Shown here one piece after another: positions 24,509-36,082 of a DNA stretch of 64,000 bases. The notes under the pieces were generated by a model that searched no databases, was not told the DNA's origin, and saw nothing but the letters and a program-made list of their open reading frames with translations. The first letter of the stretch is position 1, and every line of letters starts with the position of its first letter. The stretch is taken from positions 3,472,001 through 3,536,000 of the forward strand of contig OX579635.1 in the NCBI GenBank assembly GCA_951230915.1, in the 5' to 3' direction. The DNA is from Antitrichia curtipendula. Its lineage: Eukaryota; Streptophyta; Bryopsida; Hypnales; Leucodontaceae. Made by a program: the position numbers and the translations under genes.

Positions 24509-26690
24509 TGCCTCGTGTATCCCTCTACGGGCTGCTGCTTTAATTATCTACGACATGGGCGGTTCCATAACTGAATGAAGAAGACATAATTAAGACAAAT
24601 TAGATTTAAAGGAGTATACCATTACAAAAATCAAGGATGGATCAATACATAAAGAAACCAATAAATGGTTTCATGTGTGCTACACAGCACCCTATTGCTA
24701 ATCCTAAAGAGTAGAAGAATTGAGCACCTACACCTTCATAGCTCCCTAAAGCTACCTCTAAAGACCAAGACCTAAAGCTAACCCTAAGCACTTGAAAATG
24801 AGCTATGTCTAGCACCTGGACTTTAGCATTTCTAAGACTATTTGACCTCAAGTTAACCCTAAGCATCTCGAAATCAGCCCCTTGGAACACCTGCACAACA
24901 ACATTGCAATGAAAAAATGAAACTTGGAAGCCTTACCTCAGGGCACGACGCGTTGCATACCACCTCGCACTTCGGAACACGACGTAGTGGAGCACGACAC
25001 ACTAGAGGCAATGAAAACAAAAATGTGAGTAGAACAAAACGAAAATTTATTAAAAATCTGAAACAAGCATCCCTTGATACAAAACAAGCATCCATTGTTA
25101 CAAATGTTTTAGTTAGCCATACAAACCAATTTGCGTGGGCAATGAATTCTTCCACAAAGACTAATTCTGCTGTGTAAAATTCCACGTAATGAAAAGCGTA
25201 ATGAGGATTAAATCTTCAGTGTAGAACATCTTCAGGGACTAGTCCCTCAACTTGAAGCTCAATAAAGCTAAAGATGACAAGCTCATACCTGAAAAACTAG
25301 CTCGAACAAAGCGCTAAATATTGCCACAGCTTTCACGACAGATCTCCAGGCTTTAGTCTACTCTACCAAATAAATTCCAAGGACATCTCGATACCTATAG
25401 AAAAACAACAACTTTTCTTCAATGTGGACAATTACAAGGACCCTGTAATGCACACTAGGAATTGAAGATAGTGAAATAAATCCCTAAAAGCGCAAGAAGT
25501 CCAAATTGGGATTCATGTTTTCTGGCAATTTTTGGGACCTCACTCCTAGTACTAGAAATGAAAAAACTTGCACAAGAATATAAACCGATAGGTTGAAAAC
25601 TGGCATAGAACATCAGATCAATGGCCATGGCCAAGAAGTTGCTACTGCAACATGCTGGTCTAAACTGTTATGCATAGTGCTTAATTAGCAAATCTCAATC
25701 ACAGAGTGATTACGAGAGCGCATCAATCTTCAGGGCCTTTGATCAACATATATACCTCATAAATTTGATGGAATTGCATATTTTGATTGGACAGAAGGAA
25801 AGATGGATGCACTTCGAGAAATCTCCTTCAAATACAGGAAAATATCCAATACGGAAATTAGACCACACCTACAAGCAAAACATCCAGCACAGCAACATCC
25901 AACAAATTACCTCAGTACCTCAAAGACAAAAACCCTCACGCACTCATCGGAGGAGAACCCTCATGCCATCGCCAAAAAACTGTGCAACTTCCTTCCAAAT
26001 CTCACGCCAGCTCTTGTACGCCAACTCCTCCCAAATCTCACGCCAAACTCACAGGAAACCTCACAAGAAGCTCAAAGGAAGAACATCGAACAGAGGGGTG
26101 GAGCAACGGGACCCTAGCTTGGACGGTTAGGATCGCTCTACATCAACGGCAACTCATTAGCTAAAATCCCTAAATCGGAAGGCTATTGAAATTTTTGTGG
26201 GGGTGGAGGGCATTTTTTCTTGATAAATCGGATGGTTGCTATTTTTTCATGGTGGTGGGGGGGTAGCCATTTTTTCATGGCAGGTGGTTCCTATCTTTTC
26301 AAAGGATAGTAGAGACCAGTTTGAAAAAGACAGGTGCGTTAGGTGAAGAAGTTCACATGCGTGGTCCTTGGCTTCTACACCAATTTTCAGGTAAGTATGC
26401 ACTGGAAGCACTTATTGCCAAGCAACATGACTCTAAGTTAGAACGTAAGCTATGGTTCTTGCATGCTTGATTTTGTTTGTGCTTATGACCATTACTAAGA
26501 GAATTGGATGAATGAAACACGAGGTGAAACACCAATAGTCGAACACTTTTTTGCCAATGTGATCACACAGAGACGGAGAATTTTTGTGCAAAAAGTTGTG
26601 GGAAGTGTCACTGTTGAAGATTTCTTGTGAATAAGTGTTTCAAACATGAATGAGCAAGAAAGGATCAAGCACTATGATATATATTTTTTT
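24509..26690. other. Unassigned DNA upstream of the Rep-like pseudogene
   Basis: There are two imperfect copies of a block of about 45 bp at 24775 and 24850 (AGCTAACCCTAAGCA / AGTTAACCCTAAGCA) and a short duplication of CAAATCTCACGCCA at about 25998 and 26034. Plus-strand frames of 60-120 codons at 25765-26164 overlap one another and have no recognisable motif. This interval may include the 5' end of the element that carried the Rep-like gene. Confidence 0.4.
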
Positions 26691-26699
26691 TAATTCCTG

Positions 26700-27345
26700 A
26701 TTTTTGGAGGGAGGGGGGGAGAGAAGATAGAAAAACAAATAAGCTGTCTGAAAATATAATTTTTATTTCAATCAGAGCCTCGAAACAATTGTTATGGCAC
26801 AAAAAGTCGTTTTTTTAATTCAGCAGGTAGAATAAATCCTTAAAAAAACCTTAAAAGTAAAAAAATTTAAAACTTGTTTTGTATATATTATATTTTTATG
26901 TACATGAGAAGCTTTGATTCACTCCATTTGAATTTGTTATTCGAAAAGTTATGGACAATCTTGTTTTTTGGTCAATCAGAGCATCTTCTTGAAAAAATAA
27001 CTTATAGGATTCATTTTTTACCTCAATTTTCACAATTAAAAAAAAAAAAAGTTCCATGAGGTTAAGATCTCTTGATAGAACAATCTTGTTGTTGAGATTA
27101 GTATATTTCAATTCCATCTTAGAGCTATTAACAACTTAGATTTTTCTTCGATCTTGAACCCACTTCTATTTAACAATCTTTTAATGAGTGAAAACTAAGC
27201 GTGTTTTTTGGAAAAAAAATTCTTAGATTTTCAACTCAATTTTTTTATCATATAAAATTAGAAGTTCAAAATCAGTAGAGCAAAAAGTATAAGTTATTAA
27301 GGTTCAAAGCCATTAAATGTAGTTGAGCAAGATGTTTCTTTCATT
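26700..27345. repeat. Fragment of the TTAA-flanked repeat family
   Basis: Blocks typical of the family are present: ATTTTTATTTCAATCAGAGCC, TATGGCACAAAAAG, GAAAGCTTTGAT-like and TTATGGACAATCTTGTTTTT. Both ends are missing. Confidence 0.55.
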
Positions 27346-28515
27346 TTAACCCTAGATTGCCCAAGGCTAGAAGGCTTCACGAACACGATGGATGAAGTAG
27401 CCTGATGAAAATCCGTCACTGTGCAGAAGTTGGTTGGAATGGTTGAGATCCACTGTTCAAAATTGTGACGAGGTCAGAGGCGGTTCTAACTTGAACAAAA
27501 ATTGTCAACATCGATGGTTAGATCGTAAGATTGCTTCAGTTAATGAACAACAAACTACCTTCCAAACAACGCTTTTTTCTAGTAGAGTTGGTTGACTCAC
27601 GCTCACATAATATTGTGCCTAGCTCAAAACAGAAAGGAAATTTGCAGCATTCACAAAGACCCCACAAGCGATACGCAACGGAAGAAATCGGTGAATTTTT
27701 CCAAAAAATGCGAAAATGACAAGATATTGAACTTGGGCAATTCAGTGAAGCGGTGGGCTAGTGACCGGTTTCGACCGAATGGCTTCAAGGTTGACTACAG
27801 CCTACTGCCGGTCACGGCTCCTCTCCCAACTGTAGGAACGCATTTCTTACGGTGCAAAATGGCATGCACGCCATGCATCAGAAATCACGGCAAGGGCTTC
27901 GAGTGACGCCTCCCTCGCATTGAGAATCACATGGGACGGAGGTGGGCACAACAACAACTTCAAAACTTCTGGACATAGGAAACTGCAAACTGTGATTTCA
28001 AACCAAAAAAAGAAAAGTAGGGGTGGCTAGTCTGGCCCGGTTGATTACAAAATGTCTAAAGGCGGAAGTCAATAAAGCTGAACAGCTCTTTCCTCTTTCC
28101 TAGAAACTACCATTGGGAAATGCAACTACATCTAAGGAAACTAAACTTTGTCACCCACCCTCAAACCCAGTTGGATCACCCATCGCGATCACCGTGCAAA
28201 ACGGAAACGGAATGTATTACACACACGGAACCCTACGGGTCTGTCTTGTGTACGCGTCCAACGGTCTTCAACTGGCTCTAGGCGGTCAGTTCTGGGTCTT
28301 CCAGGCTAACTGCCAAGTCCCTAGTTTCCCTCCTATACAATCTGACGTCCCTAGAAATGCATGAGGTGTCACACAAAAGTTGCAATTGGATGCTCCTAAA
28401 CCACACAGACACCTTTCATTTATTCTGAAAACTAGCATGCGGATCCATCCACATCCTGGCTTGCTGGGACCCATTTTTCAATTCTGGGGGGACAGAATCC
28501 GTCCACTTAGGTGGT
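27346..28515. other. Unassigned, moderately GC-rich DNA
   Basis: Overlapping frames of 60-100 codons occur on both strands, without motif. No gene can be supported. Confidence 0.4.
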
Positions 28516-28519
28516 CTAG

Positions 28520-28716
28520 GGTTAAACACATATATCTTGCAATCTACACGGTCAAAATTTGTGAAATTTCTTCCACACATTTTTATATTGGTCTAGTACA
28601 AGTTCCTATAGTTAGATATGCAAAAAAAAAATTGGAATTATTTTGCTCTTTGCTATTGAAATGGCAATTTTGAATGGATTTTTTTATGGAAACTGAGAGG
28701 CCTTGGACTTTAGGGA
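28520..28716. repeat. Right-end fragment of the TTAA-flanked family
   Basis: The family block ATCTTGCAATCTACACGGTC and the end GGACTTTAGGGA followed by TTAA (28717-28720) are present. The left part is lost. Confidence 0.55.
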
Positions 28717-29007
28717 TTAAAAAAATTCACTTTGGCACAAAAGCTTCTCATCGTTGCGCAAAAATATGTGTATGGTGTTTAAGTGTTGTAGCTTGTGTTA
28801 GAAATCGGTATTGTGCTGATGGAGCTTTCAAGGTTTGCAATTTAATGTTGGAACTGTGGTGCTTATAGTAATTTGAATTATTCTTGATATTGTTGTAGAG
28901 AAAGTTGTGGCTCTTATTTTGTGTGCTTTTGTATTTATGGACAACAAAAGCATGGAGGACAAAACATGGAGAATATATTACGGAAAATCCTCATAGTAGC
29001 TACTTAA

Positions 29008-30190
29008 TCTCGAGAGGACCATTGTTCCTTCACTCCTTCAGGGGACAAATTGGATTTTGGGCAACTACCTACAGTCTTGATTTTTGTCATGATTTTTTGA
29101 AATTTTTATTGGAAATAGATAAACTGATTATCTTTGTGAGAATATAATTTTTTTTTTAACTAGGGCTTGGGAACAATAGTTATGCCCAAATAAGCTCTGA
29201 ATAGGGAAGATTGGGCAACAAATTTATCTTTTGTAATTTAAAATTTTTGAATTTTTTTTCTCATAGAAAATATTTTGTCTACATGGAAACCTTTGATTCA
29301 TTTCATTTGAATAAGTGGTGTGAAAGTTATGGACAATCTTATTTTTTAGGCAATTTATGCATCTTCTTGAAATAATAACTTATAAGATTCAATTCTAAAT
29401 GCAATTTTTATAATTTTTCAAAAAAAAGTTCCACGTGGTTTAGTTTGCTTGCTAAAACAATCTCACCATTGGAATTAGTGTGTTTTAATTCCATCTAGGG
29501 CTTTCTACTACCAAACTACACCAAGAATAATAATTTGGCTAAAAAATGGCTAAAAACTTGGATTGAATTGCCTAAAAACTTCAATTAAAAAAATATTGGA
29601 TGAAACTGCCAAACTGTAGATGAAAACCAAATTATAGACATGTGTATGTGCTAATGTGATATTTTCTATCAAATATATGGATGAATGTTTAAATTTGGAG
29701 CATTATTATAACATTTTATATTGCCACTTTGGCACTTCTTAAAAAATGAAAAAAAATCCTAATTCCATCTTAGAAATATTAATGATTTAGATCTTCCTTC
29801 TATCTTGTACCTACTTTTACTTAAAAATTATTTTAAAAATGAAAAATAATGAAAACTAGGTGTTTTTAGGATTTTATCTTTTTTCCTAGACTCTCCACTC
29901 AATTCTCCACCATAAGGATTTAAACCTCCAATCTTTGTAGTGCAAACATTTTTAATTAAGCACGTTCAAAGTCAAATATTCTAGTCCCACAATGTAAAAA
30001 AAATACTTGTTTTTTACACTTTAAATGCAGATATCTTACAATCTGTGCAATCAAAAATTTTGAAATTTATTCTACATATTCTCATACTAGTTAGTTGTAT
30101 ATATATAAAAAGAATAATTAAAAAAATTTACAATAGAAATGACAGTTTTGAGTGTGTTTTGGCCAAAAAAAAGCCTTCATCCTTTAGGGG
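29008..30190. mobile_element. TTAA-flanked repeat element, long copy
   Basis: TTAA (29004-29007) precedes a decayed left end TCTCGAGAGGACC; the right end CCTTTAGGGG is followed by TTAA (30191-30194). The block TTCAGGGGACAAATTGGATT just inside the left end is shared with copies at 38394 and 46773. Extra sequence around 29500-29760 suggests an insertion. No coding frame. Confidence 0.58.
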
Positions 30191-30194
30191 TTAA

Positions 30195-30625
30195 CCAACA
30201 GGATGCCAAGCAGCCTCAAGGTGTGCTACTTGGTTGCAAATTTTTCTTAAACAGCTATACAAGAGCTTCAAAAATTTGTCAACAACAGTTCATCCATACT
30301 TCTTGGACAAAGTGAAAACAACGTGATGAAATCTCAGCCAAGTGCAATGCATAAATCCTTACAAATAACAGTAAACATTGCAAAAATTTGCACACCAAGA
30401 CTCATAGAAAAATCTGCACTAATCGATAGAGGAACGCCAACTCACCATTTGAAAGCAAGCAGACAATATGCAACTTCGGCATTCTCCATGCTTGCTCCAA
30501 GCACAAAATCAAGCACATGGTGAGTAGATTTAATTGACATCGTTGAATTCATGTTCCGGTTCTTGCCATTGATAAATAAATTTCTCAGAATTGCCGTTCA
30601 TTCACTGCCTCAGGCAGTCAAGGAA
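30195..30625. other. Unassigned DNA
   Basis: A plus-strand frame at 30323-30523 has no recognisable motif. Nothing else is seen. Confidence 0.4.
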
Positions 30626-30906
30626 TACGTTAAGCACTATGAGGCTCGAGCCTTAAACAAAAAATCCCAAATTAGAGGGCATCATGCACTCGTAATAGTG
30701 TCGAGCACCTGTGATAGTGCCGGGCACTATTACAAGTGCTTGACACTTTAATTTGAGGAGGCCCACGTGCTTAACGTAGTGGGAGGCCTCCCCCCGAAGG
30801 CCTCCCGTGATGTGAGAGCCCCGACCTTCAGCCTTGGGCTCCCGCCCTCGCCTTCAAGCCAGGGCCCTCACATCGCGGGAGGCCTTCAGGGGGAGGCCTC
30901 CCACTA
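30626..30906. repeat. Compound palindrome of two adjacent long hairpins
   Basis: First structure: AGTGTCGAGCACCTGTGATA... (30697-30721) pairs with 30722-30747 with almost no loop, and outer blocks ACGTTAAGCAC (30628) and GTGCTTAACGT (30767) also pair. Second structure: 30777-30822 pairs with 30861-30906 over about 46 bases with a few mismatches. Its arms are GC-rich (AGTGGGAGGCCTCCCCC) and the loop is 38 nt. The second structure is far richer in G+C than its surroundings. No gene is present. Confidence 0.75.
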
Positions 30907-31264
30907 TACAAAATACAACAAGTGAAGGTGTATACATGGACCACTTGCACAAGCACAAAATCTTATAAAATTCTTTGAGTCCATGCTTAAGTATTGTATA
31001 ACTCATAATTCCAAAATCCCCCATCTTCACTCATTGAATCCACAACTACAGCAAACGTAAGCCAAGGTTGGCTCTTGCATCATTTAGGAGTTGACATTTC
31101 TTTGTTAATTTGTTTGGCTGGTCCAAGATTTTGCAAAAATAATCGAGCACACCATAAATGTAGTACCATGATCCCAATACTAAAGCTTATTTTAATTCTC
31201 CATGTGGATGTTTTTTGTGGATGAGGTCTCCAAAGAGGAAAAAAATAGCCTCTTTGAAGGGCTA

Positions 31265-32259
31265 AGATAGAAGCACCAATTCTCAACCACACCTAGTCCC
31301 AAACTTGTAGGATGCGCTATTTCCCAACTTAGTCTGGAACTGAAACTTGGAATGTTTTTGTTTTTTCCTTTTCAAGGTTGGAACTAATATGGTTGTGACA
31401 CATGTCCCGAAGTACACTAAAATTGATAAATAGTGTTGGATGATAATTAGTGTTGTTCCCTATTTTTTACCCCCAACACTATTTTTCAACTTATGTGTAA
31501 ATAGTGTAGGGGCACTTAACTCCCGTTGTCAAACTCTAACCCTTTCTTGAGAAACTCTAACATTATATGTTTTTTAGGGGGTCTGGAGGGTTGTTTTGGG
31601 CCTGTTCCCGGCGTTGTTCCCCCAGCAGTAAAAGAACGGTTGCTGTCAGAAATTTAAAAATAAATAAATAAATAAAAAACTTAAAATGAAAAAAAAGATG
31701 AACAAAAAATAAATTTGTTTTTTTGAAAAAAAAAAAATTTTATATGATGTGGCAATCCCTCTACCACGTCACGCAACTGCTGCGACGCAATTCCAGAGTC
31801 TGAAAACCTAGGGAACTCGCAGCCCTCCACATGGGCTGAAAAACATGTAATGTTTCCACCTCCCGCCGTCAAAATTGTTATTATAGAGCTAAAATAGTGT
31901 TAGAATGGGTAAATAATGTTCTAACACTAACCTTGCAAATCACAATTAGTGTTATTGTTGACAATTAGTGTAGCCAACACTATTTACCAATTTTAGTGTA
32001 GTGAACAAGAAAATAGGAAGTAGTGGGTGGGAAAGTAGTTCTTGAATAATTGGAATTGGAAGACTCCAAACATTGGCTATGGGTCATGAGTACTTTTAGG
32101 CTCCCAAAATTCACAGTAATTTCAATTTTGGGAATAAAACTTTGAATAGTTTAGAAAACCTATATTTCCTATCTTTCTACATGACAAAAATTTCCATCAC
32201 CTCATACTCACCATCTGCTCAAAAATGGCTTAAATGATCAACTACTGGTGCTTCTACCT
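31265..32259. mobile_element. TA-flanked MITE, AGGTAGAAGCACC family, copy 2, with nested insertion
   Basis: The left end AGATAGAAGCACC and right end (reverse complement AGGTAGAAGCACC) are each flanked by TA (31263-31264, 32260-32261). The insertion at 31416-31998 lies inside. Without it and one TA the element is about 410 bp, matching copy 3 (414 bp) and copy 1 (444 bp). Confidence 0.72.
31416..31998. mobile_element. TA-flanked MITE with CACTAAAATTG ends, nested
   Basis: The ends CACTAAAATTGATAAATAGT and the inverted CACTAAAATTGGTAAATAGT are followed by GTTGG on both sides. TA flanks each end (31414-31415, 31999-32000). The interior carries a further inverted pair (31558 and 31853) related to the repeat at 1411 and 59950, so nesting is at least three deep. 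Confidence 0.75.
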
Positions 32260-33541
32260 TACTGAATGTTATGAATGCTGTTTGGCTGTATGAATTCAGT
32301 TTCGGTATGTTGACTTCAATTCCACTTGCAGCTGCTAACAAAATGGTTTCCTTAGCCTTAGTGAAATAATGAGCTTGCAATTGGAGGCGCTCTTTAAGAA
32401 TTCAGCTACCTGCAGTATAATTAGGTTAGTGAGATAATGGGCTTTCAAAGTTGCAACTAATTCATTAATCTTTTACTCCTGCAATGAATCTCCGTTCATT
32501 TGTGTCAAACAAAACCAAAAAAAGTTGCAATTAAGTTAAGCCCCTGCCGGGTGCTGCGTGACCTGTCACTTTTCTTTTTTTTCCTTTGAAATGAAACGTT
32601 TCTTTGTCATGTGCATAGACCAACCACATGTATGTGTATGTTCATAGAACTTTCCATTGTTGTCCATTATAAAACAATGACTTTTCAACTCAACTCCAAC
32701 CTTTTCAACTCCAATTCCACTCTAGAGTTGTCAAAATGCCAATCTTTTACATTAATCACTACGTTAAAATAAAAGAAGGCACGATCGGGCCCGACAATAG
32801 GGTGCGCAATTTGGTTGGGGTGATTTTGGGCATAAAATATACATATAGAAACTCTCATAGTGCATGGTGTTGGGACTATGTATGACAAGAAGCTTATGCA
32901 TTTAGAGAGGTATAATAATGGTCATCTAACTAATGTCAGCTTTAACTATACTACTTTTCATAAAAAGTGCTTGAAATTGAACCCGCCTACTAATTGCATA
33001 AGTGACAGTTATACACTAAGAGAAGATGCACTAAGAGAGGTTCTACCTATACAACTTATTTCAACAATGTTAAGCATTTCAACACATGTTTGATTGAGAG
33101 ATAGAAAGGGGGATAATTTTTTCAAATCATGGAATAGAAATAATGAAGATTGCATTATTTTTTGCTAATTTTCTATCAAATTTGGAACTAATAGAAATTA
33201 AAGAAGTATAGATAATAGTCTAATTTGTTCTCAATCTATTGATAAACATATTTCTAAGAAGCACAAAACTAAAAACTAGTCTTAGCAACTTCATTAGGTG
33301 TCAATGTTTTATTCATCACACAATAATGAAGGCCCTAGTCGGCATCATATTCCCCTAATTCATGAAAATAGGTCCCCCTATCTTGCGCAAATGGGATCTT
33401 GGTCGGAAACAAGTCATACACCTTATATATCTTAGAGGCACTCTTCTAGAATGATCCAACAACCATCTAGGTTAGTCAAACATTGAGCTGTCACTATGCT
33501 AGACAATTGAAAGAGGAACTTCTATTGCACTCCTCTTGTTA

Positions 33542-33955
33542 AAGTGAAGGCACCCATGATTACTGATTGGTAGCCCATCAATAATCAATAGGGTGTTGTA
33601 TTTCCAACCAAGGCTGGACATATTTCCATTTTTTCCTTGGAATGCGTGTTTTCCTCCTTTTTCAAGGTTTGGAGTACTTTGGACCAATAAATTTATGACA
33701 CATAAGTGAGCAAGAAAATAGGAAGCAATGAGCAAGAAAGTAGTTCTTGAATGATTGAAATTGGAAGAGTCTAGACATTGGCTAGATAAAATTTCCAAAA
33801 TTCATAGTAATTTCAATTCAAGAGATAAAAATTTCCAATTTTTTTGCAATCCCCTTCATTTGTGTCAGTGCACCTTTGAAAATATTTCTTTGCCTTGCAC
33901 TACCCTAGATCATGTCCAGAATTGCTTACTTGATTGCTTATGGGTGCCTTCACCT
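33542..33955. mobile_element. TA-flanked MITE, AGGTAGAAGCACC family, copy 3
   Basis: The left end AAGTGAAGGCACCCAT and right end (reverse complement AGGTGAAGGCACCCAT) are flanked by TA (33540-33541 and 33956-33957). Length is 414 bp. Internal blocks match copies 1 and 2. No coding frame. Confidence 0.72.
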
Positions 33956-34020
33956 TAGTAACTTACAGATTTAATGAAGCTGCCCACTTTGGATGCTCAC
34001 TAAAAGCTAATAAGCCTACA

Positions 34021-34339
34021 TGACGGCCACAGAATCCGACATGACAAGAGAAGGTACTCTGTTCAGTTGTATTCAAGAGGAATTAGATACTGTAATGGTG
34101 CTTTTGCATTTGCTGTTCCGGAAGACCATTGTTTTAAAAAGATAAAAGATAAGGTGGTCAAAGACCGGCAACTCTCAGAGAAGGAGTCCCTGTCAGTGCA
34201 CTGGTGGAGCTGCGAGGCAGACGCCCTTAGTTTAGTCGATAGGAAAGAGCGCGCACTGTTCAGACAAGTCGTGCTTCGCAACTTCATGACAACGAGACTA
34301 GCAAAGGTGTGTTCGCACTTGCAACTTACTGTTACGTGA
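34021..34339 (+). other. Possible gene fragment, unrecognised
   Basis: A plus-strand frame of at least 106 codons includes VKDRQLSEKESLSVHWWSC and LVDRKERALFRQVVLRNFM. A GCAAAG|GTGTG stretch after it could be a splice donor. An overlapping frame begins ATG at 34020 and reads MTATESDMTREGTLF. The sequence is richer in G+C than its surroundings. I do not recognise the product, and both frames cannot be coding. It may be a relic. Confidence 0.3.
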
Positions 34340-36082
34340 GGAGTGGACCCCTACGTAGTTGGTCGGCACTGACGAGGGTCTTTGCGGACGGGGACTTGCA
34401 GTTCTCTCCGGAAGAGACACAACCGCTTCTTCTTTCCCTGACGTGGATATGGTGTCGACGCTTGGTTAGCACTAGTATTCGTTGTGACTGCCTGTGGACA
34501 AGCAAAAACATGTATGTTCGTCGAAACGAGGGAGGACCGAGCGGGCGGCGTACAACTGCGGCAGCGACAGGATTGTGCGGCCTGAGGGATCACTGAACCA
34601 CGTGCACTAGCGTCGTCAGAGAATTTGCTCCTGCGTCATCGCCAATTTCGTGAGTGCATCATCAGCGGCTTTCATCTGTTGTGGCAATTAGGTTCGTTAT
34701 CGTCGCGTACTGATCCATGAAGAAGCGTAGTGTATACTTGAAAACTGATAATGGTGCATCCGTTGTTGTTTATCTGCTGCATTTTCCATCACAAAAATTT
34801 TGTTGACAAAAGACCGACTAGGTCATGAAAAACAACACAAAGATCGCAATCGGAAGAACGTCTGGTTGTACAGAATTGAAAGTATTGTACTTAATTCTCT
34901 CACTCAAGCGCATGAATGGACCTCCTCAGCCTCACGATAGTTGCTGCACGAAGGAAATCTCTGGATGCAAGTAACTTGTAGAACGCGTGAGCTCGAAGGT
35001 TGCCGATGAAATTAATTTCTTGGATGCACTCAAATTCCGTGCATGTCCTGCATGGCATGGGCATCCGCAGTTGACCTTCATGACGCGGAATATTTTATAT
35101 CTAAGACGCCGCCCTCATCATAATCAAAGTTTCATTTTACCTTAAACTAGGACCGTTGTTTCCATCCTGAAATCAATGAGTTTGCCGCTTTTTAAGCTCC
35201 TTTAATGCCAATACCTAACACGTTACTTAAATTAAGCAACAACCGTCGGGTAGTTGCAGGACCGCTCCTAAAGACTGCCACCTACGCTTCCAGCACGGCT
35301 CGGTATTCACAAAAGAGCGCAGGTGTGACAACGCGCCATAGGTCTTCCGTTACAACCCTTGGTAAGACCCCCGGTAGCAACAAGTGCGAAAGGAACATGG
35401 GGCTGTGTCATTTCGTTATGAATTCTTCTTACAAGAAAATAGTGACTTACGTATGGCCCTTCGTAACTGGCGTCTTGCCTCAAAAATCTCCAATATAATG
35501 TAAATGCGTTTCTTTGATATGTAACATGGCATGTACTGAGGTGCACAACTTTAATTCGAAGGAAAATAAAACGTTTGGTCCAAGTCTGACCCTTACCACA
35601 TGGGGTAGCCACCATCACTCAAAATGTCAAGTAACCGCTTACAAATACTTCAATTTTCTCAATACTCATACCATGGTTGGCACTGAAAAAATTCAAGAAA
35701 TCTTGAAATCTCTCTCAACATTTCCTAAACTTAAAATGTATTTACATCCCATAACGTGGTTCCGTGAACTGTTTGACGGTCAGAAGCACACACTGACAGT
35801 CTCTAAAAAAAGTGATGAAAAGCTCTCTCTGCTTGTGAACTAGCTAGACACGAATCAGTTCAGCTGTTCGGAAATTTGAAGTCGGGACCTGGAGTGGATA
35901 ATTTGGCACGCCACTCAAAGCGATATAAACTAGCACTGGTTTAGGCTCTACCCGGAAGCTCTAGAAACTCCGGTTGGTTTAGATTTACGTTTCAGGTCGT
36001 GCACCCTGAAGAGTGTGAAGTCATGGATTTCCGCCAACATAACCTAATTGACATTGCAACGACTAATCAATTTATGATTATT
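34340..36082. other. Unassigned DNA downstream of the desaturase
   Basis: Several frames of about 100 codons overlap on both strands without motif. The part next to 36083 should contain the desaturase 3' untranslated region; AATAAT at 36075-36080 (minus strand) is a weak polyadenylation-like signal. Confidence 0.4.

Noticed and set aside
23845..24578. Long plus-strand frame of 214 codons over the Rep-like region
   Set aside because: The minus strand carries ordered Rep motifs and the frame continues beyond the LTR insertion; the plus frame has no recognisable feature.
25765..26164. Three overlapping plus-strand frames of 60-121 codons
   Set aside because: They overlap in different frames, lack motifs and contain a short internal duplication, so none can be supported as a gene.
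32685..33093. Open frames on both strands with plausible-looking peptides
   Set aside because: No ATG-supported start, motif or composition shift; likely chance.
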